In this document: one piece after another, positions 42,465-51,366 of the stretch
Position numbering within the stretch: position 1 is the first letter of the stretch
How the letters are laid out: each line of letters begins with the position of its first letter
Origin: Thermomonas sp.
GTDB lineage: Bacteria; Pseudomonadota; Gammaproteobacteria; Xanthomonadales; Xanthomonadaceae
NCBI RefSeq assembly: GCF_019104945.1
Contig: NZ_JAHRWW010000004.1
Coordinates: 1-64,000, forward strand
Length of the DNA stretch: 64,000 nucleotides
Direction: 5' to 3'
Program-made: the position numbers and the translations under genes
The notes under the pieces: generated by a model
The model's input: only the letters and a program-made list of their open reading frames with translations
What the model was told of the DNA's origin: nothing
Database searches by the model: none

Positions 42465-44519
42465 ATGAAGCGTTCTTTATTGGGTTTTGGTATTGCCAGC
42501 GTGCTGGCGGTTTCTTCTTCGATGGCGGCAACGCCTTCCGCAAAGCCCCAGTTGGGCAGCTTCGGCGTGGACCTCACCGCGCGTGATACGGCGGTGAAGC
42601 CGGGTGATGATTTCAACCGCTATGCCAATGGTCATTGGATCGACACCTATGTATTGAAGGATTACGAAACCAATTACGGCTCGTTCAACCAACTGCGTGA
42701 CCGCGCCGAAGAGCAAACTCATGCTCTGATGGAAGAGTTATTGACCCAGAAGAATCTGGCCGCAGGCAGCAATAGCCGCAAATTGCGCGACTTCTACACC
42801 AGCTATATGGACCGCGCCACGCGCGATGCTGCCGGGATCAAGCCGTTGCAGCCGGTGCTTAGCCGCATTGCTGCGATCGATTCCAAAGACAAGCTCGTTG
42901 CCGCGTTTGGTAATGCCGGGATTGACAGCAGCAATACCCCGTTTGGGCTCTATGTGGGCACCGACCGTAAGGACCCGAATCAGTATCAAGTGGTACTGGG
43001 CGTGGGCGGTCTAGGCTTGCCGGATCGCGATTACTATCTCAATACCGATGCGCGTTTTGCCAAAATTCGCGAAGCCTATGTGGCGCATATCCAGCGCATG
43101 CTGGGCTTTGCTGGAGTAAATGGCGCCGATGCCAAGGCGCGCGCCGAGGCTGTGTTGGCACTGGAAACGAAACTCGCCAAGCCGCAGTGGGAACGCGTAA
43201 AACTGCGCGATCGCGATAAGACCTATAACGTCTACACCTTCGCCGATTTGCAAAAGCAGTTTCCGGGATACGACTGGGCCGCGCAGCTCAAAGCGCAAGG
43301 CATGCCGCAGCCGGACAAGCTCAATATCAGCACGCCTGACGTGATCGCGCCGGTGGTGGCGATCATCAATGCCACATCGCTGGCAACGTGGCGCGACTAC
43401 CTCACCTTCCATACTGTTGAAGGCAACGCCGATCTGCTGAGCAGTGAAATTGACGCGGCTTCGTTTGAGTTCAATGGCAAGGTGTTGGGCGGGCAGAAGG
43501 CTCAGCGTGAAGATTGGAAGCGCGCGATGGCCCTAGTGGGTGGCCGCTCCGGGCTTGGCGAGGCACTCGGCGAGCTGTATGTGGCGCGCTACTTCAAGCC
43601 AGAAGCTAAGGCGGCAATGGATCAGTTGGTGGAAAACCTGCGCAGCGCGCTGCGTAAAAATATTGAAGGTATCAGCTGGATGGGCGATGCCACCAAGGCC
43701 GAAGCCTTCCGTAAACTCTCTACCTTCCGCCCGAAGATCGGCTATCCGTCGAAGTGGAAAGACTACTCCAGCGTCACGGTGTCGGCCGATAATCTACTGG
43801 GCAATGTGGTGGCGATGCGTCAGTACAACCGCGACGACCAAAACCGCCGCGTGGGCCAAAAGACCGACCGCGAAGAGTGGGGGATGACCCCGCAGACGGT
43901 GAATGCCTATTACAACTCGGCGTTCAACGAAATCGTGTTCCCGGCGGCGATCCTGCAGCCGCCGTTCTTCGACGTGAATGCCGACGCAGCGGTGAACTAT
44001 GGTGGTATCGGTGCGGTGATCGGCCACGAAATGGGCCACGGTTTTGACGACCAAGGCAGCAAATCCGACGCCGACGGCATCCAGCGTAATTGGTGGACCG
44101 ACGAAGACCGTACCCGCTTTGATGCGCTCACCAAGGCGCTTGGCGCGCAGTACAACAGCTATTGCCCGCTGCCGGGGCAGTGCGTCAATGGCGGGCTGAC
44201 CATGGGCGAGAACATCGGCGATCTTGGTGGCGTGTCGATGGCTTATACCGCCTATCAGCTCAGCTTGAACGGCAAGCCCGCGCCGGTGCTCGACGGCTAT
44301 ACCGGCGATCAGCGCTTCTTCCTCTCATGGGCGCAGGTGTGGAAGGGCAAGTACCGCGATGAAGCCCTGCTGCGTCTGATCAAAACCGACCCGCATTCCC
44401 CAGCGATGTACCGTGCCAACGGCCCTCTACGCAATAACGATGCTTGGTACAAAGCCTTCAATGTACAGCCGGGTGAAGCGATGTATATCGCACCAGAACA
44501 GCGCGTGCGGATTTGGTAA
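42465..44519 (+). CDS. M13 family metallopeptidase (neprilysin/PepO-like)
   Basis: A 684-residue protein with a Sec signal (MKRSLLGFGIASVLAVSSSMAA). The N-terminal M13 domain shows GDDFNRYANGHWI. The catalytic domain has NAYYNSAFNEIVFPAAILQPPFF (NAYYNSAFNEIVFP then AAILQPPFF), the zinc motif IGHEMGHGFDD near residue 520, and ENIGDLGG with the third zinc ligand. The C-terminus APEQRVRIW matches the family end. The frame is open from 42117, but that region is antisense to the DUF885 signal; ATG 42465 starts the signal peptide. It probably degrades oligopeptides in the periplasm. A terminator follows. Confidence 0.93.
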   Translation: MKRSLLGFGIASVLAVSSSMAATPSAKPQLGSFGVDLTARDTAVKPGDDFNRYANGHWIDTYVLKDYETNYGSFNQLRDRAEEQTHALMEELLTQKNLAAGSNSRKLRDFYTSYMDRATRDAAGIKPLQPVLSRIAAIDSKDKLVAAFGNAGIDSSNTPFGLYVGTDRKDPNQYQVVLGVGGLGLPDRDYYLNTDARFAKIREAYVAHIQRMLGFAGVNGADAKARAEAVLALETKLAKPQWERVKLRDRDKTYNVYTFADLQKQFPGYDWAAQLKAQGMPQPDKLNISTPDVIAPVVAIINATSLATWRDYLTFHTVEGNADLLSSEIDAASFEFNGKVLGGQKAQREDWKRAMALVGGRSGLGEALGELYVARYFKPEAKAAMDQLVENLRSALRKNIEGISWMGDATKAEAFRKLSTFRPKIGYPSKWKDYSSVTVSADNLLGNVVAMRQYNRDDQNRRVGQKTDREEWGMTPQTVNAYYNSAFNEIVFPAAILQPPFFDVNADAAVNYGGIGAVIGHEMGHGFDDQGSKSDADGIQRNWWTDEDRTRFDALTKALGAQYNSYCPLPGQCVNGGLTMGENIGDLGGVSMAYTAYQLSLNGKPAPVLDGYTGDQRFFLSWAQVWKGKYRDEALLRLIKTDPHSPAMYRANGPLRNNDAWYKAFNVQPGEAMYIAPEQRVRIW

Positions 44520-44530
44520 TACGAGACGAG

Positions 44531-44576
44531 CCGCCTTCCTCCATGCACTGGGGGAAGGCGGTACGTTTTATTTTTT
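44531..44576 (+). terminator. Rho-independent terminator of the M13 peptidase gene
   Basis: CCGCCTTCC (44531-44539) pairs with GGAAGGCGG (44553-44561), followed by TACGTTTTATTTTTT. The T-run overlaps the end of the converging peroxiredoxin gene. Confidence 0.85.
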
Positions 44577-45101
44577 GCTGCGCTCAGGCAGTGCATCCAG
44601 CGTTTGTTTGACGTGTTGGTACGGAACCATTGAGTCGAATACAAACAAGACTTTTCCGTCTTGACCGATCACGAACGAAGTGCGGCTGGCGAGATCGGAT
44701 TTCAGCGCCATCGTAGCGTCGTAGGTTTTCGCAATCTTGGCTCCTTGGTCGGCGGCAACCGGGAACTTTCCGGCGCATTTTTCCGTATCTTTAGAAAACT
44801 CCGCGAGGCGGTCGATATTGCCGGCGGTGATGCCAACCACACTCGCGCCTTTGGCTTTGAAACGGTCGATGGCCTGCGAAAACGCAGCCGCCTCGGCATT
44901 GCAGCCGGGAGTAAAGGCGGCAGGGAAGAAATACAGCACCACCGGGCCTTGCTTCAGCGCCGCGTGCAGGTCAAAGGTGAATGGTTCACCCGCCAAATAC
45001 GCCGGAGCTGTGAAAGCGGGTGCTGGCGTGCCTGGTTTAATTGCGGCGAACGCGCTGGTGGAAAAAGCCAGAGCGAGTACTGAAGCAAGCAAGCGACGCA
45101 T
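44568..45101 (-). CDS. Periplasmic peroxiredoxin (AhpC/TSA, BCP-like)
   Basis: A 177-residue precursor with signal LLASVLALAFSTSAFAA. The thioredoxin fold contains the peroxidatic cysteine in FTPGC (Cys67) and a second cysteine at 109 (TEKCAGKFP) that could act as resolving residue. The order matches bacterioferritin comigratory/PrxQ-type enzymes, which reduce peroxides, but most of those are cytosolic; the signal peptide makes this a periplasmic version. It lies 14 bases downstream of the Arg/Gln-rich secreted protein gene and may share its message. Confidence 0.87.
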   Translation of the reverse strand: MRRLLASVLALAFSTSAFAAIKPGTPAPAFTAPAYLAGEPFTFDLHAALKQGPVVLYFFPAAFTPGCNAEAAAFSQAIDRFKAKGASVVGITAGNIDRLAEFSKDTEKCAGKFPVAADQGAKIAKTYDATMALKSDLASRTSFVIGQDGKVLFVFDSMVPYQHVKQTLDALPERSKK

Positions 45102-45115
45102 GGCGAAACTCCTTT

Positions 45116-46354
45116 TTACAGAATGGTGAATGCCAAAATCATGCTGACGATGGCGGGCAAGATCACTGCACCATCGCGATCATAGCGACCGTACTGTGTG
45201 CGCCCAAAATAACCATCACGGTAACCGCGTTCAAAGCCTTGACGGAAGTAGTACTGATAGTCGCTCATGCTGACGTAATAGCCTGGGTACCCGTAGGTGC
45301 CGTCGATGTAACCATAGTTGCCGCGGTAGTCGAAGCGCCAGCGGTCATCGCGGTCGGCGCGCCCGGCGTACCAACCTTCGCGATAACCATCTTGAATGGC
45401 TTGCTGCAGCATTTGTGCGCCGTAGCTGTTGGTTGAATACCAACGCCCGCCGTAGCTATAACGGTAGTTGTACGGGGTGTAGAAGAACGGATCGTTGTAG
45501 TAGTCGTAGCGATAGGCATTCCAGCGCTGCTGCGAAGCAAGCCAACGCCGCCAGTAGTCTTGCTGGTAGCGGTGTTGCGCGTGGCGACGTGCTTGTTCAA
45601 CGTGATGCTGATAGCGGTTCCAATCGTTATGACGCCGCGACTCATCACGCTGCCACTGGTTGTGTTGGTGGCGCTGTTGATCGATGCGGCGCTGCTGGTC
45701 ACGCTGTGAAATTCGGTCGCCGGGCTGTTGTGGGCGCCAGTCTTCATGCTGGCCGGGGCGTGGTCGGTCAGGGCGTTGGTTGTCAGGACGGTCTGGGCGC
45801 TGGTTGCCGGGGCGCTGATTATCTGGGCGCTGATAGTTGGGGCGGTCTGGGCGACTATTGGGCCAGTGCTGCTGCGCTTCCCGTTCTCTAACCTGCGAGA
45901 TCACGCTGCCCACCGCACTGCTGGGGGGCGGGTTGGGGGCCGTTGCACCCGGGCGGCGGTTGTCATTGTGACGCTGCTCACTGGGCGGCTGCGGCGATGC
46001 GGGCTGCTGCCAGGGCCTCTGGCTGGAGAACTGGCCGGGATTACGGCGCGGCTCTTCTGACTGTTGACGGTCGAGCTGGCGACGCGCCATTTCGCCCCAG
46101 TTTTCTCGGCGTTGATCGTCGCTGCTGCGCGGCTCGCGTTCGCGGATGGATGGCCGCTCAGCGGCTACCCGCGGGCGCTCTTCCGAAGCATTATTGCGAC
46201 GGCGTTCTGCGCGTAATTGCTGAAGCTCTTGATCTTGTGGCTCTGCGCCGCGGGCAGGGCTGGGGGATGCCGCGGCGGGAAGCGCGAGGCTCAATGCCAC
46301 GAGGCCGCTGAAAACAGCGGTGCTCAGCGTATGGACGACAGGAAAACCGTTCAT
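45116..46354 (-). CDS. Secreted Arg/Gln/Pro-rich low-complexity protein
   Basis: A 412-residue precursor with a Sec signal (VFSGLVALSLALPAAA). The middle, about residues 40-270, is highly biased: Arg, Gln, Asn, Pro, Glu and His make short repeats such as QRPDNQRPGNQRPDR. The C-terminal part is Tyr/Arg/Gly-rich (YNYRYSYGGRWYS, GYREGWYAGRADRD) and closes with a hydrophobic stretch (VILPAIVSMILAFTIL) that may insert in a membrane. I recognise no family. GGAGAG precedes ATG 46354. The composition suggests an extended polymer-like envelope protein, possibly binding polyanions. Confidence 0.7.
   Translation of the reverse strand: MNGFPVVHTLSTAVFSGLVALSLALPAAASPSPARGAEPQDQELQQLRAERRRNNASEERPRVAAERPSIREREPRSSDDQRRENWGEMARRQLDRQQSEEPRRNPGQFSSQRPWQQPASPQPPSEQRHNDNRRPGATAPNPPPSSAVGSVISQVREREAQQHWPNSRPDRPNYQRPDNQRPGNQRPDRPDNQRPDRPRPGQHEDWRPQQPGDRISQRDQQRRIDQQRHQHNQWQRDESRRHNDWNRYQHHVEQARRHAQHRYQQDYWRRWLASQQRWNAYRYDYYNDPFFYTPYNYRYSYGGRWYSTNSYGAQMLQQAIQDGYREGWYAGRADRDDRWRFDYRGNYGYIDGTYGYPGYYVSMSDYQYYFRQGFERGYRDGYFGRTQYGRYDRDGAVILPAIVSMILAFTIL
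45720..45850 (-). repeat. Short tandem repeats encoding QRPD/QRPG units
   Basis: Within the secreted low-complexity gene the units RPD-NQ and RPG-NQ recur about eight times, with matching degenerate DNA units of 9-15 bases. Copy number may vary between strains. Confidence 0.6.
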
Positions 46355-46466
46355 CGTTGCTCTCCAAGTGGCGCAACCCATTCGCGCCCCGTGTATGCAG
46401 TAAGCCGCTTTGTCAATGAATCGTTGCTGAGATTATCGGGTATGGGCGACGGTTGCTGGCATTTGT

Positions 46467-48734
46467 TCAGTTTTCTGGTGCGGGCGGTGTGTGTGGATGC
46501 AGGCTAATTCGATCCAAAACCCACATAGCAGGCCGGGTGTCGCCGCTAAACCGGATACACAAATCACTTGTTTGGCTCGGTGTTTGCGTCAGCGGCGCGC
46601 TAACAGTGATAAACCCATCGGCATCCGCTGCGGCTGGCAGTGGGGCCGTTGCGAGAATGGGGCCGCTGCAGCTATCTAGCCGAATATCCAGCTCACCATA
46701 TGCGGTTTTTGCAGGCAGAAACACGCGCTTGCTTTCTTCATCTCCCAACTGAAATAAATAAGGCAAACGGCCAGCACGCACTTGGATTGAAGTAATGCCC
46801 TGCAGCGGCGCGAGTTTCCAAAGCCAGCAGGGCTCAAAAATAGCGACATTAAACAGTGCGCGCGCGCCTTGCGGCGGGCCATCGTCTTCCATACGCAGAA
46901 CCGGGCCTTCCGCATTGCATACCGAGAGCTGTGCATTGCTGCGTGTAAGCAGGGAGGCTTGGGTTAATTCAAGAACTTGTGGGGAGGTGAGCGGTGTTCC
47001 GTTGGCAAACGTCGCCAGTTCAAGTGCAGCGGGGTAGTGCAGGTCTAATGGTGATTGATACGCTGTCCATGCGTTGCTGCGGCCTTCGCGGTAGTAAACC
47101 GGATAGCCTGTTGGGTTTTGTAACGTAACAAGTACGCGTTGTTGCGGCAGTAACGTGGTTTCTGTCAATACTTCAAACGGCGTTTTGGCATAGCCAATGC
47201 CTAGCTCACGATAGCGTTGCAGCAGCGTTGGCAGCCGCTGTAGAAAACCGTCGTAATTTTTATTAGAAGCCGGTGTCCAGCCCACTTCAGCCACTGCGGC
47301 AAGTCGTGGAAAGCTGTTGTGCTCGACCCCTGCAAACGTGCGCGTATCGCCCGTCCACATATTGGCCTGCAGGCCAAGGATATGTCCGCGCAAAGAGGTG
47401 TCCAGCGCTTCTGGAACAGGTTCGAATGCGTAAACGCTAGCCAATGGGACAAGTTTCGGGCGTCCAGCAGGTTCATTAGGCGATGCGGTTTGCAGGTAGT
47501 CCAGATACATGGCCGAGGTGGGCGACATAATGACGTCGTGGCCTTGCCGCGCGGCTTCAAACCCGCCTTCGGTGCCGCGCCAAGACATAACCGTTGCGCT
47601 GGCAGGCAGGCCGCCTTCAAGAATTTCGTCCCAACCGATCAGACGTTTACCGTGCTGCTCAAGCATCGTCTCAAGGCGTTTGATAAACCAGCTTTGTAGT
47701 TGCGCTTCGTTTTGAATGCCAAGTGTGCGCATTTGTGCCTGTATGCGCGGCGATGCCTTCCACTGTGTTTTCACCGCCTCATCGCCACCGATGTGGATAT
47801 ACGGCGCCGGGAAAAGTTCGGCAACTTCAGTGAGGACATCGGCTAGGAATGCAAATGTGCTGTCTTCAATATTGAACAAATTATTGTGAATGCCGCGCTG
47901 GTTCGATACCGGAATAGCGCGCCCTTCGATGCCTAACTGAGGATAGGCGGCAATCGCCGCTGTGGCGTGTCCGGGAAGGTCGATCTCAGGAACCACCATA
48001 ATGTTTCGCTGCGCGGCGTAGTGCACGATCTCGCGAATCTGCGCTTGGCTGTAGAACATGCCTAGGCCACCAACGGCGGTGAGTTTTGGGTATTTACGGA
48101 TCTGGACGCGCCAGCCTTGGTCGTCGGTGAGGTGCCAGTGGAAGACGTTGAGCTTGTGAATGGCCATCGCATCCAGCAGACGCTTAATGTCGCTTACCGA
48201 TTGAAAGTTGCGTGCCGAATCCAGCATGTAGCCGCGCCAGCGAAAGCGTGGTGCATCTTCAATCTGCAGTTGCGGGAGGTGCATAACGGAACCTTGGCGC
48301 GGCCCCGCAGCAGCCAGTTGCCAGAGCGATACCGCACCGTAGAACAAGCCCTGTACGTGACTGGCGCTCACCTCAACACGGTCGCTGCTGATGTGAATGC
48401 GATAGCCTTCAGCTGGAAGCGTAGAGTCGGCGGAAAGAAGGTTGAACTGGATAGCCGGCGCTGCTGAAGGCAAGGCCGTTGTGTGCAGTGATATCCCGCT
48501 TGAGCGCTGCAGCAGGGCCGTGAAGTAGTCGGCGGCCCATCGCGCGGCTTGATCTTGATAGATCACCGGCGTCTTCGGCGAGGTGGCAAACGTCCCCGTT
48601 TCTAAGTGCACCTGGGACGGCATTGGGATGAGCGGAAGCACGGGTTGGCCCACTGCAGACGTTTGCGCAGAAGCGCTAGCCGAAACTGCGAAAAGTAAGA
48701 GGCTAAACAGTATGTGCAAAAAAGGCTGCGTCAT
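46467..48734 (-). CDS. GH20 beta-N-acetylhexosaminidase, multidomain
   Basis: A 755-residue precursor with a Sec signal (HILFSLLLFAVSASASA). An N-terminal accessory domain (about 25-150) leads into the GH20 barrel (PRFRWRGYMLDSARNF, HWHLTDDQGWR, catalytic HIGGDEAVKTQW). After the barrel, about 230 residues include a beta-sandwich-like C-terminal domain. It removes terminal GlcNAc/GalNAc from glycans or chitooligosaccharides, probably in the periplasm or outside. It differs from the lipoprotein GH20 at 10351-11844 by lacking the lipobox and having the extra C-terminal part. It is divergent from the M1 peptidase gene. Confidence 0.92.
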   Translation of the reverse strand: MTQPFLHILFSLLLFAVSASASAQTSAVGQPVLPLIPMPSQVHLETGTFATSPKTPVIYQDQAARWAADYFTALLQRSSGISLHTTALPSAAPAIQFNLLSADSTLPAEGYRIHISSDRVEVSASHVQGLFYGAVSLWQLAAAGPRQGSVMHLPQLQIEDAPRFRWRGYMLDSARNFQSVSDIKRLLDAMAIHKLNVFHWHLTDDQGWRVQIRKYPKLTAVGGLGMFYSQAQIREIVHYAAQRNIMVVPEIDLPGHATAAIAAYPQLGIEGRAIPVSNQRGIHNNLFNIEDSTFAFLADVLTEVAELFPAPYIHIGGDEAVKTQWKASPRIQAQMRTLGIQNEAQLQSWFIKRLETMLEQHGKRLIGWDEILEGGLPASATVMSWRGTEGGFEAARQGHDVIMSPTSAMYLDYLQTASPNEPAGRPKLVPLASVYAFEPVPEALDTSLRGHILGLQANMWTGDTRTFAGVEHNSFPRLAAVAEVGWTPASNKNYDGFLQRLPTLLQRYRELGIGYAKTPFEVLTETTLLPQQRVLVTLQNPTGYPVYYREGRSNAWTAYQSPLDLHYPAALELATFANGTPLTSPQVLELTQASLLTRSNAQLSVCNAEGPVLRMEDDGPPQGARALFNVAIFEPCWLWKLAPLQGITSIQVRAGRLPYLFQLGDEESKRVFLPAKTAYGELDIRLDSCSGPILATAPLPAAADADGFITVSAPLTQTPSQTSDLCIRFSGDTRPAMWVLDRISLHPHTPPAPEN

Positions 48735-48802
48735 TGGTAAGTGCGTGCGTTAATCTTCACGCCAACCTTAGCAAAGCTGCTGCCGATATTTGAGGAGCCA
48801 CC

Positions 48803-50506
48803 ATGTTTTTTCGCAAAACGCTACTTGCAACCGGGCTTGCGGTGCTGAGCTGCGCCGCTTACGCGGAGCAGCCAGAGCTTACTGCAACCACCGCCGCCAC
48901 AGGCCTGCCGCGCGCCCCGGAGCAATTGGCAACCACCATCACGCTGGCTGATTTGTCGTTCAAAGTGGACCCATCTGTGCAGCGTTTACAGGGTGATGCC
49001 ACGCTGAAGCTGCGCTTTAGTCAGCCTGTAGCCGCACTGGTGGTTGATTTAGATCGCAACTACACCATTGAAGCTGTCACCGTTGATGGCCAGCCTGCTG
49101 CTTGGGAAAACCCCGAAGGGCGCATGCGTGTCGCATTAAAACAGCCGCTCCCCGCAGGCGCGCAGGCCATATTGCGTATTCGCTACGCGGGGCATCCGCA
49201 TGTGGCTAAAAAAGCGCCTTGGGATGGCGGCATAGTCTGGGCAAACACGCCTGATCGCCTGCCATGGGTCGCCACGGCCGTGCAGGGCGAAGGCTGCGAT
49301 CTGCTGTGGCCCTGCATCGATCACCCAATGGGTAAGCCGCTAGAAGTGGTGCAGCACATCACCGTGCCAGCGCCATTAGTGGCGGCTAGTAATGGGGTGG
49401 AGTTGGGCGTGCAGGAAAAAGATGGCTGGCGTACCTACAGCTGGCGTGCGAAGCAACCCGACACCTACGCCATTGCACTGAATATCGGCCCGTACGAGGT
49501 CTTGAAGGGCGACTATAAAAGCCGCTACGGCAATACCATTCCACTGCGGTTTTGGTATTTGCAGGGGAATAAAGAGAAGGCGGAGGGGCTCTTTGCTGAG
49601 TTTTCGCCCATGTTGGATTTCTTCGAGGAAGTCATCGGCCCCTATCCGTTTGCCGACGAAAAAATGGGCGTAGTCGAAACACCGCATCTAGGCATGGAAC
49701 ATCAGACCATCAATGCCTACGGAAATGGCTACAAGAAAGCCGAAACCGGCTACGACTGGCTGCTGCAGCATGAGTTTGCCCACGAATGGTTTGGCAACCA
49801 GCTCACCAATGTGGATTGGGACGATTTCTGGCTGCATGAAGGGTTTGGCACCTATATGCAGCCGCTGTATCTGCAGTGGCTGCGCGGTGATATGGAATAC
49901 ATGGCGGCGCTAATGAAGATGCGCCAAGTGCTGATGCTGCGCCACCCCATCGTAACGGGGCATAGCATGGTAGAAAAGGACGTCTCCGATGCGTCGCGCG
50001 GGCCGGGTAACGACGTGTATTACAAAGGCGCGCTCATGCTGCATACGCTGCGTGGCTTAGTGGGCGATGCCGCGTTTTTTCAAACAACGCGTGAGCTGGT
50101 GTATGGCACAGATAAGCCATTGCCGGGGCATTTTAAGCCGCGCTACGCTTCCACCAATGACTTTATCACGCTATTGAACCGGATCACGGGAAAAGACTAC
50201 CGCTGGTTTTTTGACGTGTATCTGCGCTCGATCAAGCTGCCAGCACTTGAGGCAACGCGCAGTGGGAATACGTTGCAGTTGCGCTGGAACACCGAAGGCA
50301 ATAAACCGTTCCCCATGCCGGTACAGGTACGTGTTGGTCAGCGTGTTGTGGATGTGCCCATGAGCGGCGGACAGGGGCAAGTGGCGATAGCAGCGAACGA
50401 GAGCTTTACGCTTGACCCGCATTCCAAGGTGCTACGTGATTTGCCGTATATCGCGGCGTACCAGCAGGATATGGCGGAGCGGGCTAAAGCTGCAGAGAAA
50501 AGATGA
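48803..50506 (+). CDS. M1 family metallopeptidase (aminopeptidase)
   Basis: A 567-residue precursor with a short signal (TLLATGLAVLSCAAYA). It has the M1 exopeptidase-type loop (HLGMEHQTINAYG), the zinc motif HEFAHEW (His323, Glu324, His327) and the third ligand in WLHEGFGTYM. The family removes N-terminal residues from peptides. It is shorter than PepN and lacks the long C-terminal helical domain. GAGGAG precedes the ATG. It lies in a stretch with M14-like, DUF885 and M13 enzymes, suggesting an exported peptide-degrading capacity. A repeat element follows its stop. Confidence 0.9.
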   Translation: MFFRKTLLATGLAVLSCAAYAEQPELTATTAATGLPRAPEQLATTITLADLSFKVDPSVQRLQGDATLKLRFSQPVAALVVDLDRNYTIEAVTVDGQPAAWENPEGRMRVALKQPLPAGAQAILRIRYAGHPHVAKKAPWDGGIVWANTPDRLPWVATAVQGEGCDLLWPCIDHPMGKPLEVVQHITVPAPLVAASNGVELGVQEKDGWRTYSWRAKQPDTYAIALNIGPYEVLKGDYKSRYGNTIPLRFWYLQGNKEKAEGLFAEFSPMLDFFEEVIGPYPFADEKMGVVETPHLGMEHQTINAYGNGYKKAETGYDWLLQHEFAHEWFGNQLTNVDWDDFWLHEGFGTYMQPLYLQWLRGDMEYMAALMKMRQVLMLRHPIVTGHSMVEKDVSDASRGPGNDVYYKGALMLHTLRGLVGDAAFFQTTRELVYGTDKPLPGHFKPRYASTNDFITLLNRITGKDYRWFFDVYLRSIKLPALEATRSGNTLQLRWNTEGNKPFPMPVQVRVGQRVVDVPMSGGQGQVAIAANESFTLDPHSKVLRDLPYIAAYQQDMAERAKAAEKR

Positions 50507-50520
50507 GTTTGTGGGGGCAT

Positions 50521-50626
50521 ATCGAAGCTAGCCCTATGCCATGCGACACGCCGTAAATACATCCATGTAGGCTCCTCGGCGGCATCCCTGCCGCCGAAGG
50601 TCGCACGGCATAGGGCTAGCTCCGAT
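50521..50626. repeat. Xanthomonad-type nested inverted repeat
   Basis: A 27-base outer inverted repeat (50521-50547 with 50600-50626) matches at 25 of 27 positions and contains GCTAGCCCTATGCC. Inside are TACATCCATGTA and a perfect 8-bp stem, CGGCGGCA (50577-50584) with TGCCGCCG (50589-50596). Such CGGCGGCAT...GCCGCCG units occur between genes in Xanthomonads. It lies 14 bases after the M1 peptidase stop and may act as a transcription end or be a MITE-like element. Confidence 0.7.
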
Positions 50627-50735
50627 TGCGCAAACAATACGTGAGCGTATTGACCCGCGGACAGCAGCGTGATGAGATGATGGACTAAAGATGATCGACC
50701 TTGTTAAGAAACTTACGGCCTGAGTGAGCTAACGC

Positions 50736-51362
50736 ATGGCAAGACAAACTCGGCAGCGGATATTGGAAGCATCACTGGTGATGTTCAATGCCCAAGGCGA
50801 GCCGAACGTCACAACGAATCATATTGCCGATGAGCTGGAGATCAGCCCGGGCAATCTGTATTACCACTTTCGCAATAAAGACGACATCATAGAGCAGCTA
50901 TTTGCAGGCTACGAGGCGCGGATGGATGTTGCGCTCACTGCCCCAGAGGGGCGTTTGCCGGGGCTTGAAGATATTTGGTTGCAGTTGCATCAAGTATTTG
51001 AATGCATCTGGGACTACCGCTTCTTATATCGCGATCTGGTCAATATCTTGAGCCGAAACCGCCGTATTCGGCTGCGATTTGCGCGTATCTTGAAGCGTGC
51101 CGATGAGCGAGCGCATACGGTTATGCGCGGCCTTGTGCAAGCGGGCATCATGCGCGCTTCGGCAGATGAAGTGCACGCCGCAGCAACCAATGTGCTGGTG
51201 ATCGCCACATTTTGGATGAACTATGCCGCGGCCCGCGGAGATAAAGACGAGCAGGTGTCTATTCGTGCGGGGATTGTGCAGGTGATGATGTCGGTGGCGC
51301 CCTTTCTACGCGACGCCGAGCGCGTGCACCTTAATACGTTAACACGCGCTTATATCGACTGA
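50736..51362 (+). CDS. TetR/AcrR family regulator
   Basis: A 208-residue regulator with an N-terminal helix-turn-helix (residues 5-50, ADELEISPGNLYYHFRNK) and a helical C-terminal ligand-binding domain. The DNA-binding part is close to the group that includes regulators of lipid and polyhydroxyalkanoate genes in Gammaproteobacteria, such as PhaD. A phasin-like and a PHA-system gene lie within 2.5 kb, which fits that link, but the target is inferred. It has no adjacent divergent gene. No clear operator is seen in the 109 bases between the repeat element and the start. Confidence 0.85.
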   Translation: MARQTRQRILEASLVMFNAQGEPNVTTNHIADELEISPGNLYYHFRNKDDIIEQLFAGYEARMDVALTAPEGRLPGLEDIWLQLHQVFECIWDYRFLYRDLVNILSRNRRIRLRFARILKRADERAHTVMRGLVQAGIMRASADEVHAAATNVLVIATFWMNYAAARGDKDEQVSIRAGIVQVMMSVAPFLRDAERVHLNTLTRAYID

Positions 51363-51366
51363 TGAC

